A stretch of 64,000 bases of DNA from Nocardia macrotermitis. GTDB lineage: Bacteria; Actinomycetota; Actinomycetes; Mycobacteriales; Mycobacteriaceae. This document shows, one piece after another, positions 14,395 through 24,833 of this stretch. The notes under the pieces were generated by a model. It was not told the DNA's origin. It saw only the letters and a list, made by a program, of their open reading frames with translations, and made no database searches. The stretch lies in the NCBI RefSeq assembly GCF_009604405.1, contig NZ_WEGK01000013.1:1-64000 (forward strand), given 5' to 3'. Position 1 is the first letter of the stretch, and every line of letters starts with the position of its first letter. Position numbers and translations under genes: made by a program.

Positions 14395-15876
14395 GTGTTG
14401 TCGGTTACGCTGCGGCGAGTGGCTGGTCGGGTTGGTGGAACAGGTAGGTGGTGGGCTGTGGCTCGGATTCGGGTTGGGGTGGGTGTGTTGTGTGTGGCGG
14501 CGATGGTGGGGGTGGGGGTGCCGGCGTGGGGGGTGACGGGGTGGGGGCCGTTTGCGGCGCCTGGTCCGGCGTTGGGGCCGCAGGGGAGTTCGACCATGCA
14601 TGCCGATGCCGGGTCTTCCGATGCCACACCGCTTTCCGGGCCGGGGGTGCGGGCGGTGCGGACGATGGTTTATCCGTTGGCGGCGGCGTGTCCGACGTTG
14701 TTGCAGGGGGCGGACGGGATGGTGGTGGCGTTGTGCACGACCATTGCGGGGCGGACGCCGACGGTGGAGTTGATCGATCCTGAGGCCACGGGGGTGACCG
14801 GAACTGCTTCGGCCACATTGCCTTTGGTGAAGGGTGGGTTGCTCGGCGGGGTGTATGCCTATCTCGACAACGCGGATCGGCTGGTTGTCGTGGACGGGCA
14901 GCGGCGGCTGCTGCGGATCGCGCATGCGCGGGATGCGGCGGGGCGGTGGTCGTTGCGGGTCGACTCGTCGGTCGATCTGTCCGGCGTCGTGCCCGCGGGG
15001 GACAGCGTGGTCGGGCTGGTGCCGGATCCGTCGGGTGGGGTGTGGTTCGTGACCGAGCACGCGGTGGCCGGGCGGGTCGATCCGTCGGGGCATGCCGCGA
15101 CGATCTCGCTGGGCGCGGGGGAGATGGTGGAGAACAGTATCTCCGCGACTCCGGGCGGGCGGATCGCGGTGGCGACCACGCATGCGCTGTATGAATTGCG
15201 TTCGGTTTCGGGACGTCCGGAAGTGTTGTGGCGTAAGGCTTACGATCGCGGGCCCGGACGCAAACCCGGGCAGCTCAGTTGGGGTACCGGATCCACGCCG
15301 GTGTACTTCGGCCCGCGGACCGGTGCGGACTACGTGGCCATCGTCGACAATGCGGCCGGGGCGGCGCACCTGCTGGTATTCCGTTCCGGCACCGGGCAGT
15401 CGGTGTGCTCGCAACCGGTGTTGACGCGGGGCGGGCCGGGGAGTGAGAACGCTCCGATCGGGTTGGGCCGCACGGTCGTCGTGGCGAGTACCTACGGCTA
15501 TCCGTATCCGACCCTGCCGCAGGGCGCGGGTCCGGCGGTGCCGCCGAACGCCCCCTTCACCGGCGGTATGACGCGGGTCGACCTCGACGCGTCCGGCTGT
15601 CGGACGGTCTGGGACAACGCGGTTCGCAGTTCGGCCGTGCCGATGCTGTCCGCCCCGGACGGCTTGATCTACACGGTGAACCGGGTCGGCCCGGCGGCGA
15701 CCACCCCGGCGGACGGTTTCGAATTCACCGCGATCGACGCAGATACCGGTGCGACCGCCGCGCACAGTCCGCTGCCCGGGACCATCGCGGAGGATCCGTT
15801 GCAGACCGCGCCGCTGATCACCCGGGATCGCCGGGTATTGCAGGGCACGCTGAGCGGAATCGTGCGGATCGGATAG
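14395..15876 (+). CDS. Secreted beta-propeller-like protein, unknown function
   Basis: A 493-aa protein. The GTG at 14395 is favoured by GGAGGG 6 bases upstream. The N-terminus is Arg-rich followed by a hydrophobic run (IRVGVGVLCVAAMVGVGVPAW), a plausible Sec signal. The mature part carries repeated short beta motifs (GGVYAYLDNADRLVVVDG, GGVWFVTEH, GGRIAVATTHALYELR, DGLIYTVNRV) spaced like blades of an NHL/PQQ-type propeller. No catalytic motif is visible. An extracytoplasmic binding or scaffold role is inferred; the family is not recognised. Confidence 0.65.
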   Translation: MLSVTLRRVAGRVGGTGRWWAVARIRVGVGVLCVAAMVGVGVPAWGVTGWGPFAAPGPALGPQGSSTMHADAGSSDATPLSGPGVRAVRTMVYPLAAACPTLLQGADGMVVALCTTIAGRTPTVELIDPEATGVTGTASATLPLVKGGLLGGVYAYLDNADRLVVVDGQRRLLRIAHARDAAGRWSLRVDSSVDLSGVVPAGDSVVGLVPDPSGGVWFVTEHAVAGRVDPSGHAATISLGAGEMVENSISATPGGRIAVATTHALYELRSVSGRPEVLWRKAYDRGPGRKPGQLSWGTGSTPVYFGPRTGADYVAIVDNAAGAAHLLVFRSGTGQSVCSQPVLTRGGPGSENAPIGLGRTVVVASTYGYPYPTLPQGAGPAVPPNAPFTGGMTRVDLDASGCRTVWDNAVRSSAVPMLSAPDGLIYTVNRVGPAATTPADGFEFTAIDADTGATAAHSPLPGTIAEDPLQTAPLITRDRRVLQGTLSGIVRIG

Positions 15877-16425
15877 CGGCTTCGGCTTTCCGCCGGGAAC
15901 GGGTGTGATCTTCGCCGCACTCACGGCCGGCGATCGGGTGTCGGACGGGTTGTTCGGGGCGATAGCGGGCTGATCTGAAACGTTCGTAGATCAGTGTCTC
16001 GGGCCGGATAATCGGGTGCCGATGCGTCGAATGCCTGTTACTGCTGAACAACTCTCCGGAACCTGGCCGAGATAACGGACTTCAAGTTTGTTTACTATCC
16101 GGCTACCTTTTCGTCATTGCTGATTGATGTGACAAACATGCAGGTGAACGCGCATTTTCAAGACATGTGGACGGTAAGTGAATAGTTTTGGCAAACCTTA
16201 CCTCGAGACTGAACAGGTGAATCCGTCTCGCCGATTCGGGGGAATGGGAAAGTTCGGACAAAGGGCGGTTCAGCGGGGTTGTCAAGTGTTTTGATGACGA
16301 CGCCAAGCGTTTGCCAGAGGTGCGAGACACCCTGTCCGACGTGCGGTTTTCACCCCGCGACCCATACGCCGGACTCGCGTGGAAGGCGTTGCATCGCGAT
16401 AACGATTGTGTAGAGTTGACGGTAA
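15877..16425. other. Intergenic stretch without a gene
   Basis: No supported coding region. Bases 16080-16210 are AT-rich relative to the surroundings, and the segment ends at a strong hairpin. Frames here have no ribosome binding sites. Confidence 0.5.
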
Positions 16426-16463
16426 CGCTGGCCGCAGCTGAGCTGGACTCGCTGCGGCCAGCG
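16426..16463. terminator. 12-bp perfect hairpin between convergent genes
   Basis: CGCTGGCCGCAG (16426-16437) is perfectly complementary to CTGCGGCCAGCG (16452-16463). It sits between the plus-strand propeller-like gene and the minus-strand SpoIIM gene, so it can serve both. Confidence 0.75.
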
Positions 16464-16518
16464 GCTCTCAAATCCCCCCGCCGAGATCGGCCACCCCACC
16501 CCCGCGGATCACCTCTTG

Positions 16519-17493
16519 TTAACCGGCTGTGCGCCCGCTGGTAACTGCCGACTCCCGCACCGCGCGTCGCCCCACACCGAACACGTAGGTCAGGAACGCC
16601 AGTTCGGCCACCACGCCGATTCCGATCCGAACCGCGGCGGGCCAACCGCTCGGGGTGACGAAACCCTCGATCGTCCCCGAGATCGCCAGCACGCCCACCA
16701 GACCCAGCGCCACCGTCGCCGAGGCCCTGCCCTGCCGGGCCAACGCCTGCGCGCGCGAGAACCGGCCCGGATCGATCAGCGTCCAGCCCAGCTTCAACCC
16801 CGTGCCGCCGGCCACGAAAACCGCTGTCAGTTCCAGCATTCCGTGCGGGAGGATGAATCCGAAGAAGGCGTCCAGGCGGCCCGCGTCGGCCATCAGACCC
16901 GCCGAGATGCCGATATTGAGCGCGTTCATGAACAGCGCGTACACCGCCGGGAGGATCAGCAGCCCGGTGAACAGCGCGACCGCGGACACCCAGGAGTTGT
17001 GCGTCCACACCTGCGCGGCGAACGCATCGTCCGGATGTTCGGAGTAGTAGGTCTCGAAGTCGCCGCCCGGATCGGTCAGGGAGCGGTTGTCACCGGAGAT
17101 GCCCAGAATCCTGCGGGCCGAACCGGATCCGGACACCCAGACGCCCAATCCGACGCTGATCGCCAGGAAGACCGCGGCCACGCCGATCCACCACGGCCAG
17201 ACGCGGTACAGCGCCGCCGGGAAGGTGTGCGTGAAGAAGCGGCCGACCGCGCGCCACGCCTCGACGCGGGTGCCGAGTACCCGACCGCGCGCCCTGGTCA
17301 GCAGGGCGCTGAGCCCGCCGATCAACTCCGGATCCGGGGAATGCGACTGCAACCTCGACAACTGCTGTGAGGTGCGGCGGTACAGCACCATCAGCTCGTC
17401 GGCCTCGGCGCCGGAGAGGCGGCGCTGCTTGGTCAGCTGATCCAGCCGATTCCACGCAGGGCGATTGGTATACGCATATGCGTCCACGTCCAT
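16519..17493 (-). CDS. SpoIIM (DUF95) family membrane protein
   Basis: A 324-aa polytopic protein. The soluble N-terminal about 90 residues (RLDQLTKQRRLSGAEADELM) are followed by five or so transmembrane helices, including WPWWIGVAAVFLAISVGL. The SpoIIM-like core reads FMNALNIGISAGLM and FGFILPHGMLELTAVFVAGG. GGGAGG lies 6 bases before ATG 17493. In non-sporulating actinobacteria this family travels with RDD and MoxR/DUF58 genes; its exact role is unknown. Divergent from the RDD gene. Confidence 0.88.
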   Translation of the reverse strand: MDVDAYAYTNRPAWNRLDQLTKQRRLSGAEADELMVLYRRTSQQLSRLQSHSPDPELIGGLSALLTRARGRVLGTRVEAWRAVGRFFTHTFPAALYRVWPWWIGVAAVFLAISVGLGVWVSGSGSARRILGISGDNRSLTDPGGDFETYYSEHPDDAFAAQVWTHNSWVSAVALFTGLLILPAVYALFMNALNIGISAGLMADAGRLDAFFGFILPHGMLELTAVFVAGGTGLKLGWTLIDPGRFSRAQALARQGRASATVALGLVGVLAISGTIEGFVTPSGWPAAVRIGIGVVAELAFLTYVFGVGRRAVRESAVTSGRTAG

Positions 17494-17615
17494 CGGATGC
17501 CTCCCGTACCGCCGAATCCGGCCGCTGATCGGATACGAGGCTAGCGCGTCGCACCGACAAACCCTGCCCGACCGGGGCGACCCGGCCGCGCGGGCGCATT
17601 AGGCTGGGCAGCATC

Positions 17616-18461
17616 ATGGCCGTATTCACCACCGGCGAGGCCGTCGCCCTGGACCTGCCCATCGCGCGCATCCCCACGCGGGCTGCGGCGATGCTGATCG
17701 ATCTGCTGCTGGAAGCGTCGCTGGGCGCGGTGCTGGCGCTGATCGCCTTCGTGATCGTGGCGGCCGTCGAACCGGATCTCGCGTGGTTCCAGACCGTGGT
17801 GCTGGTGGTGTTCGTCGGCGTGCTGGTCGGTTATCCGGTCGCCTGCGAAACCCTGTTCCGCGGGCGCACTTTCGGCAAGATGGCGTTGGGCCTGCGAGTG
17901 GTGCGCGGGGACGGTGGGCCGATCGATTTCCGGCACGCGCTCACCCGCGGGCTGACGTGGGTCATCGTCGACTTCTGGAGTCTGGGCGGGTTCGGCGTCG
18001 TCGCGGTGCTCACCTCGCTGTGTTCCCCGCGCGGCCGCCGGGTCGGGGATGTGCTGGCCGGAACCGTCGTCGTGCACGACCGCGCGCTGATTCCGTTGCC
18101 CGCCTTGGCCGTTGCGCCACCCTGGTTGCAGGGCTGGGCCCAGCATCTGGACCTGTCCGGGCTCACCGAGGATCTGGCCCTGCCGATTCGCCAATACCTC
18201 ACCCGCTACCCGACCCTCACCGTCGAGGTGCAACACGCCCTGGGGGTCGGCCTGGTCAATGCCGCGTGCGCCCGGCTGCGCGTCACTGCGCCCGCGGCCT
18301 ACCCGCCCCTGCAGATCCTCGGCGCGCTGATCTCCGAGCGTCAACGCCGTACCCTGGCGCGGCCCCGATCCCGTACGGCGACACCACTTCTCGTCGGTAC
18401 GCTCACGCCGACACCGTTGGTTCCCGGACCTGTCGACGTGGGTTGGCAACGTCTGTCCTGA
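17616..18461 (+). CDS. RDD family membrane protein
   Basis: A 281-aa protein. The RDD domain occupies about 1-150: Arg-Asp signatures IPTRAAAMLIDLLLE and GKMALGLRVVRGDGG, with three hydrophobic segments. A soluble C-terminal half has no recognised motif. RDD proteins are poorly characterised membrane proteins, some linked to Na+/H+ exchange. Divergent from SpoIIM; such pairs usually adjoin the MoxR/DUF58 cluster, which here lies 1.6 kb further on. Confidence 0.87.
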   Translation: MAVFTTGEAVALDLPIARIPTRAAAMLIDLLLEASLGAVLALIAFVIVAAVEPDLAWFQTVVLVVFVGVLVGYPVACETLFRGRTFGKMALGLRVVRGDGGPIDFRHALTRGLTWVIVDFWSLGGFGVVAVLTSLCSPRGRRVGDVLAGTVVVHDRALIPLPALAVAPPWLQGWAQHLDLSGLTEDLALPIRQYLTRYPTLTVEVQHALGVGLVNAACARLRVTAPAAYPPLQILGALISERQRRTLARPRSRTATPLLVGTLTPTPLVPGPVDVGWQRLS

Positions 18462-18518
18462 GGTGGCGTCTGTTTCGTCATCGCCGATCCGGTGCTTGGT
18501 TTCGTGCGGTGGGTGCGG

Positions 18519-19046
18519 TCAGCCGGTCGGTGCTGTGGGGTCGGGATCTTCCAAGTGCGCCAGGACTTTTCGCAGCAGTTGATCGAGTTCGGTGCGTTCG
18601 CGTGTGGTCAGCGGGGTGATCAGGCGTTGTTCGGTGGTGACGTGGTCGGCGACGGCGATATCTATCAGCTCGAGTCCGGTGGGGGTCAGGGCCACTCGCA
18701 GGCTGCGGCGGTCGGATCGGTCGGCGACTCGCCGCACGTAACCCGCGCGTTCGAGGCGATCGACGCGGCTGGTCATGCCCGCGCGCGAGAGCATGAGGGT
18801 TTCGGCCAGGGCCGAGGGGGTCAGCTCGAACGGTTCGCCGGAGCGGCGCAGGGCGGCCAGGACGTCGAATTCGCCGCGCTGTAGGCCGTAGCGGCGATGC
18901 GTCGCCTCCACCCGGCCGCTGCCCAGCTGCACGACTCGGCTCAGGCGGCCGAGCACGCCCATGACTTCCGCGTCGAGTTCGGGGCGTTCCCGACGCCACT
19001 GCTCGACGATCGCGTCCACCCGATCCGGTGGTTCGGTATTCCGCAC
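18519..19046 (-). CDS. MarR-family transcriptional regulator
   Basis: A 175-aa winged-helix regulator. YGLQRGEFDVLAALRR, then LTPSALAETLMLSRAGMTSR (recognition helix), then the wing RRVADRSDRRSLRVALT. The GTG start at 19046 faces the divergent cupin gene across an interval containing an AT-rich palindrome, the standard arrangement for a MarR repressor controlling itself and its neighbour. The ligand is unknown; phenolic or oxidative signals are typical of the family. Confidence 0.9.
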   Translation of the reverse strand: MRNTEPPDRVDAIVEQWRRERPELDAEVMGVLGRLSRVVQLGSGRVEATHRRYGLQRGEFDVLAALRRSGEPFELTPSALAETLMLSRAGMTSRVDRLERAGYVRRVADRSDRRSLRVALTPTGLELIDIAVADHVTTEQRLITPLTTRERTELDQLLRKVLAHLEDPDPTAPTG

Positions 19047-19072
19047 TCGACAGAGTGTAGTTCGTGGACTTA

Positions 19073-19105
19073 TAGTTAGATATCTAATTATCTGCTAGCT
19101 AACTA
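19073..19105. promoter_or_regulatory. MarR-type operator between marR-like and cupin genes
   Basis: TTAGATATCTAA (19076-19087) is a perfect 12-bp palindrome, and TAGTTAG (19073-19079) has its complement CTAACTA at 19099-19105. AT-rich palindromes of this size between divergent genes are characteristic MarR sites. Confidence 0.7.
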
Positions 19106-19116
19106 TTGGAGTGATC

Positions 19117-19617
19117 ATGACAGCGAACCTGGTGAATCCAGTTCTCCGACAGGCCGACGACGCCGAGGTGCTCGGCGCGGGCTCGAACGAGGTGCGGCTA
19201 CTGCTCGACGCGAGCGCCACCGATTCCGCGATCAGCCTGCAAGAGGTGCGTCTCGCCGACGGCGCGGACGGCGCGCAGCCGCACTTCCACACCCGCTCCC
19301 ACGAACTGTTCTACGTCGTCGAGGGCGAACTACAGGTCCTGCTCGACGACACCATCACCACCCTCGCCGCAGGCGGCGCACTCGTCGTCCCGAAGCGCCT
19401 CCCACACGCCTTCGGAGCCACCCCGGGTATCTCGACCCGCCTACTAGTCACCCTGACCCCCGGCGTCGAACGCTTCGAATACTTCCGCCTCCTGGCCCGC
19501 ATAGAACGCGGCGAAGCCACCGTCCAGAACCTCCTCGACAGCCAGGAAACCTACGACACCTACTTCGTCGACTCCCCGAGGTGGCGCGCCGAACGCGCCG
19601 CGGGTCACGTTCGATGA
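19117..19617 (+). CDS. Cupin-domain protein
   Basis: A 166-aa single-cupin protein. Metal-ligand pattern: His56, His58 and Glu63 in PHFHTRSHELFYVVEGE, and His97 in PKRLPHAFG. ATG 19117 is chosen because GGAG ends 6 bases upstream; a GTG at 19111 is too close. Small cupins of this type are dioxygenases or metabolite-binding proteins. Control by the divergent MarR protein is likely. The substrate is not identifiable. Confidence 0.87.
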   Translation: MTANLVNPVLRQADDAEVLGAGSNEVRLLLDASATDSAISLQEVRLADGADGAQPHFHTRSHELFYVVEGELQVLLDDTITTLAAGGALVVPKRLPHAFGATPGISTRLLVTLTPGVERFEYFRLLARIERGEATVQNLLDSQETYDTYFVDSPRWRAERAAGHVR

Positions 19618-19674
19618 ACTGAATCCCGCACGGCCGCAACGATTCCCGTTCGCACTGCGGTATGGACCCGGTCG

Positions 19675-20040
19675 CTACCGCTCGGCGTCGCTCGTAGAGA
19701 CGAACCGCGCCACGCCTTCTCCCGCGGCAATATGCACGTGGAGATGCCGGTTGTGCTGCTCGTCGCCGAGGCTGGTCAGAACTTGGCAGCCGCCGTGCTC
19801 GTCGATGACGTCCCGCGCGACGTCCTGCACCACACCCAGCAGTTCGATGCTCAGTTCGGGGCCGAGTTCCAGTAGTGACGGGACATGCAATTTCGGGACC
19901 ACGATCACGTGGTCGGCGCCGAACCCGGGAATCGGCGGCCGGAAGGCGAGGACCTCGTCGGTCTCGCGGACCACGTCTACAGCGATCAGCTTCGGGATGA
20001 CCTCGTCGCAATACCAGTCCGGCTTCCGCACCCGCGTCAC
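19675..20040 (-). CDS. HIT-family nucleotide-binding protein
   Basis: A 121-aa protein with the histidine triad RHLHVHIAAGE (His99, His101, His103) and the family strand GFGADHVIVVPKLHVPSLLEL. HIT proteins are nucleotide hydrolases or transferases acting on AMP-linked substrates. It is slightly longer than the minimal HIT fold but intact. It ends 57 bases from the cupin gene (convergent). The GTG start is uncertain by a few codons. Confidence 0.87.
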   Translation of the reverse strand: MTRVRKPDWYCDEVIPKLIAVDVVRETDEVLAFRPPIPGFGADHVIVVPKLHVPSLLELGPELSIELLGVVQDVARDVIDEHGGCQVLTSLGDEQHNRHLHVHIAAGEGVARFVSTSDAER

Positions 20041-20057
20041 CTTACGGCCGGGGTGGG

Positions 20058-21374
20058 TTACAGCGCGCCGGACTTCTTGAGTTCGAGGTATTCGTCGGCG
20101 AGGGCTTCGGGGAGGTGGGTGGGGGAGGTGGCTACTACGTCTATTCCCTTGCGGCGCAGGGATTCTTGGACGAGGGCGCGTTCGGCCAGGAGGTTTTCGG
20201 CGGCGGCCGCGGTGTAGATCTCGGGGGTGGTGGTGCGGTGGGTGGCGGCGGTGGCTATATCGGGGTCGGTGACCGAGACGAGCAGGACGCGGTGGCGGCG
20301 GGCCAGGACGGGGAGGACCGGGAGGAGGTTCTCCTCGACCATCGCGCCGTCCAGGCCGGTGAACCAGACGACCAGGCTGCGGCGGCGGGCGCGTTGGACC
20401 GCGGCGCGGATCATCGCCTCGGTGTCGGTGTCGACGAGGGCGGGCACGATACCGGCGAGGGCGTGCATCAGTTTCGGTTGCAGGCCCTGGCCGGCGCTGG
20501 TGCGGACCTCGGCGCGGACCTGACGGTCGTAGGCGAGCAGGGCCACGGTGTCGCCTGCCGCGGCGGCCAGACCACCCAGGAGCAGTGCGGCCTCGATGCT
20601 CGTCTCCAGGCGGGTGGCCTCGGCGCTGCCGGAGGCGCCGCCGCCGACCAGTCCGGCGCTGTAGCGACCGGTGTCGAGCAGCAGCAGCACGTGCCGGTTG
20701 CGTTCGGGACGCCAGGTGCGGACCAGGACGTCACTCGCGCGGGCGGTGGCGCGCCAATCGATCGAGCGCACGTCGTCACCGGCGACGTACTCCCGGAAGG
20801 AATCGAATTCGGTGCCCTGACCTCGGATGTTCACCACATTGCGGCCCTCGAGCTGCTGCACCTGCCGGACCTTCGAGGCCAGGATGCGCTCACTGCGGAA
20901 GGCCGGCAGCGCGCGCACCCGCGCGGGCACCTGCTTGCGGACCTGCCGTCCGGCCAGGCCCAGCGGACCCAGCAGGCGAATCGTGACCGGTCCGGCCACC
21001 CGATCGCCCCGACCGGCCGGGGTCAGGGTGGTGACCAGCCTGGTCCGGGTGTTCGGCGCGAGCCCGAGCCGATGACCGCGACGGCTGGCACGCACACTGT
21101 CGGGCCAGTCGTCCCACAGCATGCCGCGCACCGTGCGGCGGCCCCGGTTGGTCACCACGAGTTCCACCGATGCCTCGTGGCCGACCCGCACGGTGGTCAG
21201 TTCCGCGCGCTCGAGTTCCAGATCGGCGCCGCGGGCCGAGCTGCTCGCGTCGATCAGGAGCAGCAGCACCAGCAGCGCCGTCATCGCGAGCACACCCACC
21301 CACGAGGGCAGCAGCACCATGATGATCACCGCGGCGACCGCCGCGATCGTGGCCAACCGGCCGGTGACAACCAT
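20058..21374 (-). CDS. DUF58-family protein
   Basis: A 438-aa protein. Two N-terminal transmembrane helices (about 5-42) are followed by a beta-rich region and the DUF58 signature GTEFDSFREYVAGDDVRSIDWRA, split here at about 190-212, then a von Willebrand A-like fold (VLLLLDTGR). DUF58 proteins act with MoxR ATPases, whose gene lies 4 bases upstream, in a chaperone-like pair thought to activate membrane or secreted complexes. Last gene of the four-gene operon 24430-20058. Confidence 0.9.
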   Translation of the reverse strand: MVVTGRLATIAAVAAVIIMVLLPSWVGVLAMTALLVLLLLIDASSSARGADLELERAELTTVRVGHEASVELVVTNRGRRTVRGMLWDDWPDSVRASRRGHRLGLAPNTRTRLVTTLTPAGRGDRVAGPVTIRLLGPLGLAGRQVRKQVPARVRALPAFRSERILASKVRQVQQLEGRNVVNIRGQGTEFDSFREYVAGDDVRSIDWRATARASDVLVRTWRPERNRHVLLLLDTGRYSAGLVGGGASGSAEATRLETSIEAALLLGGLAAAAGDTVALLAYDRQVRAEVRTSAGQGLQPKLMHALAGIVPALVDTDTEAMIRAAVQRARRRSLVVWFTGLDGAMVEENLLPVLPVLARRHRVLLVSVTDPDIATAATHRTTTPEIYTAAAAENLLAERALVQESLRRKGIDVVATSPTHLPEALADEYLELKKSGAL

Positions 21375-21378
21375 TGCG

Positions 21379-22358
<980 letters not shown>

Positions 22359-22362
<4 letters not shown>

Positions 22363-23426
22363 GCGATCTCCGACTCGATTCGGTCCAGTTGTGCGGCAAT
22401 CATTTCCAGGGTGGCGTCATCGGCCACCGGGCCGAACAGCACCGCGCCCAACAGGTTCGGGTCCGTGCGGGTGCGGGTGCTCACGGCCGCGATCACGCGG
22501 TCCGGGGGCGCGTCGGCGGTCAGGCCCAGGATCGGGCGGATCCGGCGCATGGTGGCCGCGCGCAGTTTCGCCGCGGTGTGATCGCGATCGGCGGACCTGC
22601 GGTACAGCGCGGCCTGACCGGCCAGCAGTTCGTTCGCCGCGACCTGCACCGGACGCGGCTCGCCGACCAGCGCGCCCCGGCGGCGGGCCCGCCACCACAC
22701 CACGAGCGCGGCGCAGATCAACCATTGCAGACCGCCGTAGGCGAGCCAGTGCGGGAGGCGTTCGAAGATCGAGTCCTGGCCCTCGCCGGCATCGGGCATC
22801 GACGGCGTGGGTGGCGGTTCGCTCGGGAACGGATTGTGTTGCGGCGGTGTGGGTGTCGGGGGAGCTTGCGGCGCGCCGGACAGGTGCAGCAGGACGTAGA
22901 CGATCAACGCCAGCAGCAGTATGCCCACCACCACGGCCCAGAATTTGGGATTGCGCAGCAGTTCGGGCAGCGGCGGGACGCGCCATTGCCGCGGCTGACG
23001 TTCGCGCGTGGGCTGCTCGACTGGTTCGTCGGGTGGCGGTGGCGCCAGCGAGTAGCGATCGGCCTGTTCCAGCAGCCGGTATTCGGCCTCGGTGGCGGGG
23101 CGGCCGCCGTAGACGACCTCGTCGAAATTGCGTGCGGCATCGGGAAGTTCGACGGCCTGATCGGTGGCTGCCGCGTTGTCGGCGGTCTCCCGGGCGGTGC
23201 GTGAGCGCTGGACCTCGAGGACGCCGCCCTGTTCCAGACCGCGCACCACCGCGCGGAATCGCTCCCGCAGGGCGGTGCTGAAATCGCTGTGCTGGGCGGC
23301 CTGTTCGGCGGCGCTGCGGTGCGCGCCCGCGGGACCCAGATGTGGCGGCGGGGGAGCCGCGCCGGGAACCGTTTGTCCGGGAACGGATTCGGGCGGCGGT
23401 GCGGGGGGAAGATCGCCGCGGCTCAC
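22359..23426 (-). CDS. DUF4129-DUF4350 composite membrane protein
   Basis: A 355-aa protein that joins two families normally encoded by adjacent genes. Residues about 35-150 match the soluble DUF4129 region (DFSTALRERFRAVVRGLEQG, FDEVVYGGRPATEAEYRLLE). A transmembrane helix at about 167-190 is followed by a Pro-rich linker, a second helix (LQWLICAALVVWW) and the C-terminal DUF4350 region (VAANELLAGQAALYRR). The large N-terminal extracytoplasmic part of DUF4350 and the membrane part of DUF4129 are absent. Overlaps by ATGA with both neighbours show it is expressed within the operon. Confidence 0.7.
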
Positions 23427-24430
23427 CGCACCGTCTCCGGATCACGGTGTGCCGCACGGGGAATCCGCACGTCCCAGGCTTCGCGGCGGCAGCGGCGATC
23501 GATGTACACCACCACGCTGCCGGCCGCGTCGACCACCTCGGCGAAGGCCGAGATCAGCAGCACACTCGCGGTGGACAGCACGATCACCGCCCAGCGATGG
23601 GTGCCGGAGAAGTCCGAGACGAACAGCGGCAGCCCGAGCAGCGGCACGGACACCAGCAGCAGTAGCGCGCGCAGCGAGAGCCACAGACCCGCCAGCCGCC
23701 ATTCCGCCCCGGCGGCAAGGATTTTCGCCCGCCCCACGGACACACCATACGACGCGGACTCGGCGAACAACACCGGGACCGCGCACATCCGCCGCGCCCG
23801 CAGCCAGCCCGCCAGCGGTGCCGCGATCAGCGCCACGATGATTCCCAGGATCACGCACACCGCGCCGATCGCCGGGAAATCCAGCACCGAGCCGAGTTGC
23901 CACAGCCCCACGAGGATCCATACGGCCGGAACCAGCACGCTGGTCAATGTGTGTTGCAGCCGATCCAGCAGCAGCGGGCCGAGTTTGCCGCCGAACCGGC
24001 GTAGCGCCGCCCGCCAGGTCAGCGAATCGCCCGTGATCCGGGCCACCCCGATCGGTACCGTGACCCCGCGCAGGAACAGCCGCAGCAGCCAGGCGGTGAC
24101 GGCCGTGGAAAGGATTGCCGACCAAGCGGTTCCGCTGTCGGACCCGTCGGTCAGGACCGAACCCACCGAGGTGACCGCGATGACCAGATCCGCGGCCAGC
24201 ACCAGCCCGGCGACGACGAACACGATCAGCTTGCGCACATCGGCCTGAATCACCGCGAACGGCAGATCCACCTGTTCCCGGAACGACAGCGGCCGCAGCG
24301 GAATCGTCTCGGGCCCGTCGAGCCCCGACACCGGCGTGCTCGACACCGCACTCGACCCGGTCCGACTCTGGGACGGACCGGCGTGATCGGCGGCGGCAGC
24401 GGGAAACACGCGCCCGAGTCTATCGGTCAT
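23423..24430 (-). CDS. Polytopic membrane protein of the MoxR/DUF58 operon
   Basis: A 336-aa protein with about six hydrophobic segments (for example LIVFVVAGLVLAADLVIAV, AVCVILGIIVALIAAPLAGW) resembling the membrane domain seen in some glycerophosphodiester phosphodiesterase-like proteins. The ATG at 24430 is chosen for AGGTGG upstream; an upstream extension would read through tandem repeats. It is the first gene of the operon. No catalytic motif is visible; a structural or transport role is possible. Confidence 0.65.
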   Translation of the reverse strand: MTDRLGRVFPAAAADHAGPSQSRTGSSAVSSTPVSGLDGPETIPLRPLSFREQVDLPFAVIQADVRKLIVFVVAGLVLAADLVIAVTSVGSVLTDGSDSGTAWSAILSTAVTAWLLRLFLRGVTVPIGVARITGDSLTWRAALRRFGGKLGPLLLDRLQHTLTSVLVPAVWILVGLWQLGSVLDFPAIGAVCVILGIIVALIAAPLAGWLRARRMCAVPVLFAESASYGVSVGRAKILAAGAEWRLAGLWLSLRALLLLVSVPLLGLPLFVSDFSGTHRWAVIVLSTASVLLISAFAEVVDAAGSVVVYIDRRCRREAWDVRIPRAAHRDPETVR

Positions 24431-24629
24431 TCGCCACCTGAAAACCTTTCCGCCATACCTGCACCCGTTACCCGAATCCGCACCCTTTCCAGCCCACAAC
24501 CGCACCCGCCACACGATTCGCCGCACCCGAAACGCGCCGATGATGTCGATCGGAAGCGCACTACGCCGCCCGCTCCGCAGCGTGACTACGGGCGAATCAC
24601 GATCCGCGCCGAGCGGAGGCGGTACTGCG

Positions 24630-24752
24630 TCGGATCGGTGGTGGTGCTGCGTCGGATCGGTGGTGGTGGTGCTGCCTCGGATCGGCGGTGGTGCTGCCTC
24701 GGATCGGAAGTGGTGCTGCGTCGGACCGAGCGGCGGTACTGCGTCCGATCGG
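24630..24752. repeat. Five tandem 22-25 bp repeats between divergent-facing promoters
   Basis: The unit TCGGATCGGTGGTGGTGCTG recurs about five times (22, 25, 22, 22 and 23 bp) with increasing divergence to the right. It fills much of the 400-bp interval upstream of the MoxR/DUF58 operon and downstream of the TetR gene. No coding role is supported. It may vary in copy number between strains. Confidence 0.75.
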
Positions 24753-24833
24753 GTTGTCCAGCGGCGACACAAGTGGCGATGGCGGCCGCCTGTGGAGGAC
24801 TCGCGACCCGCGTCCGCTTGAGCTCGTCCCGGT

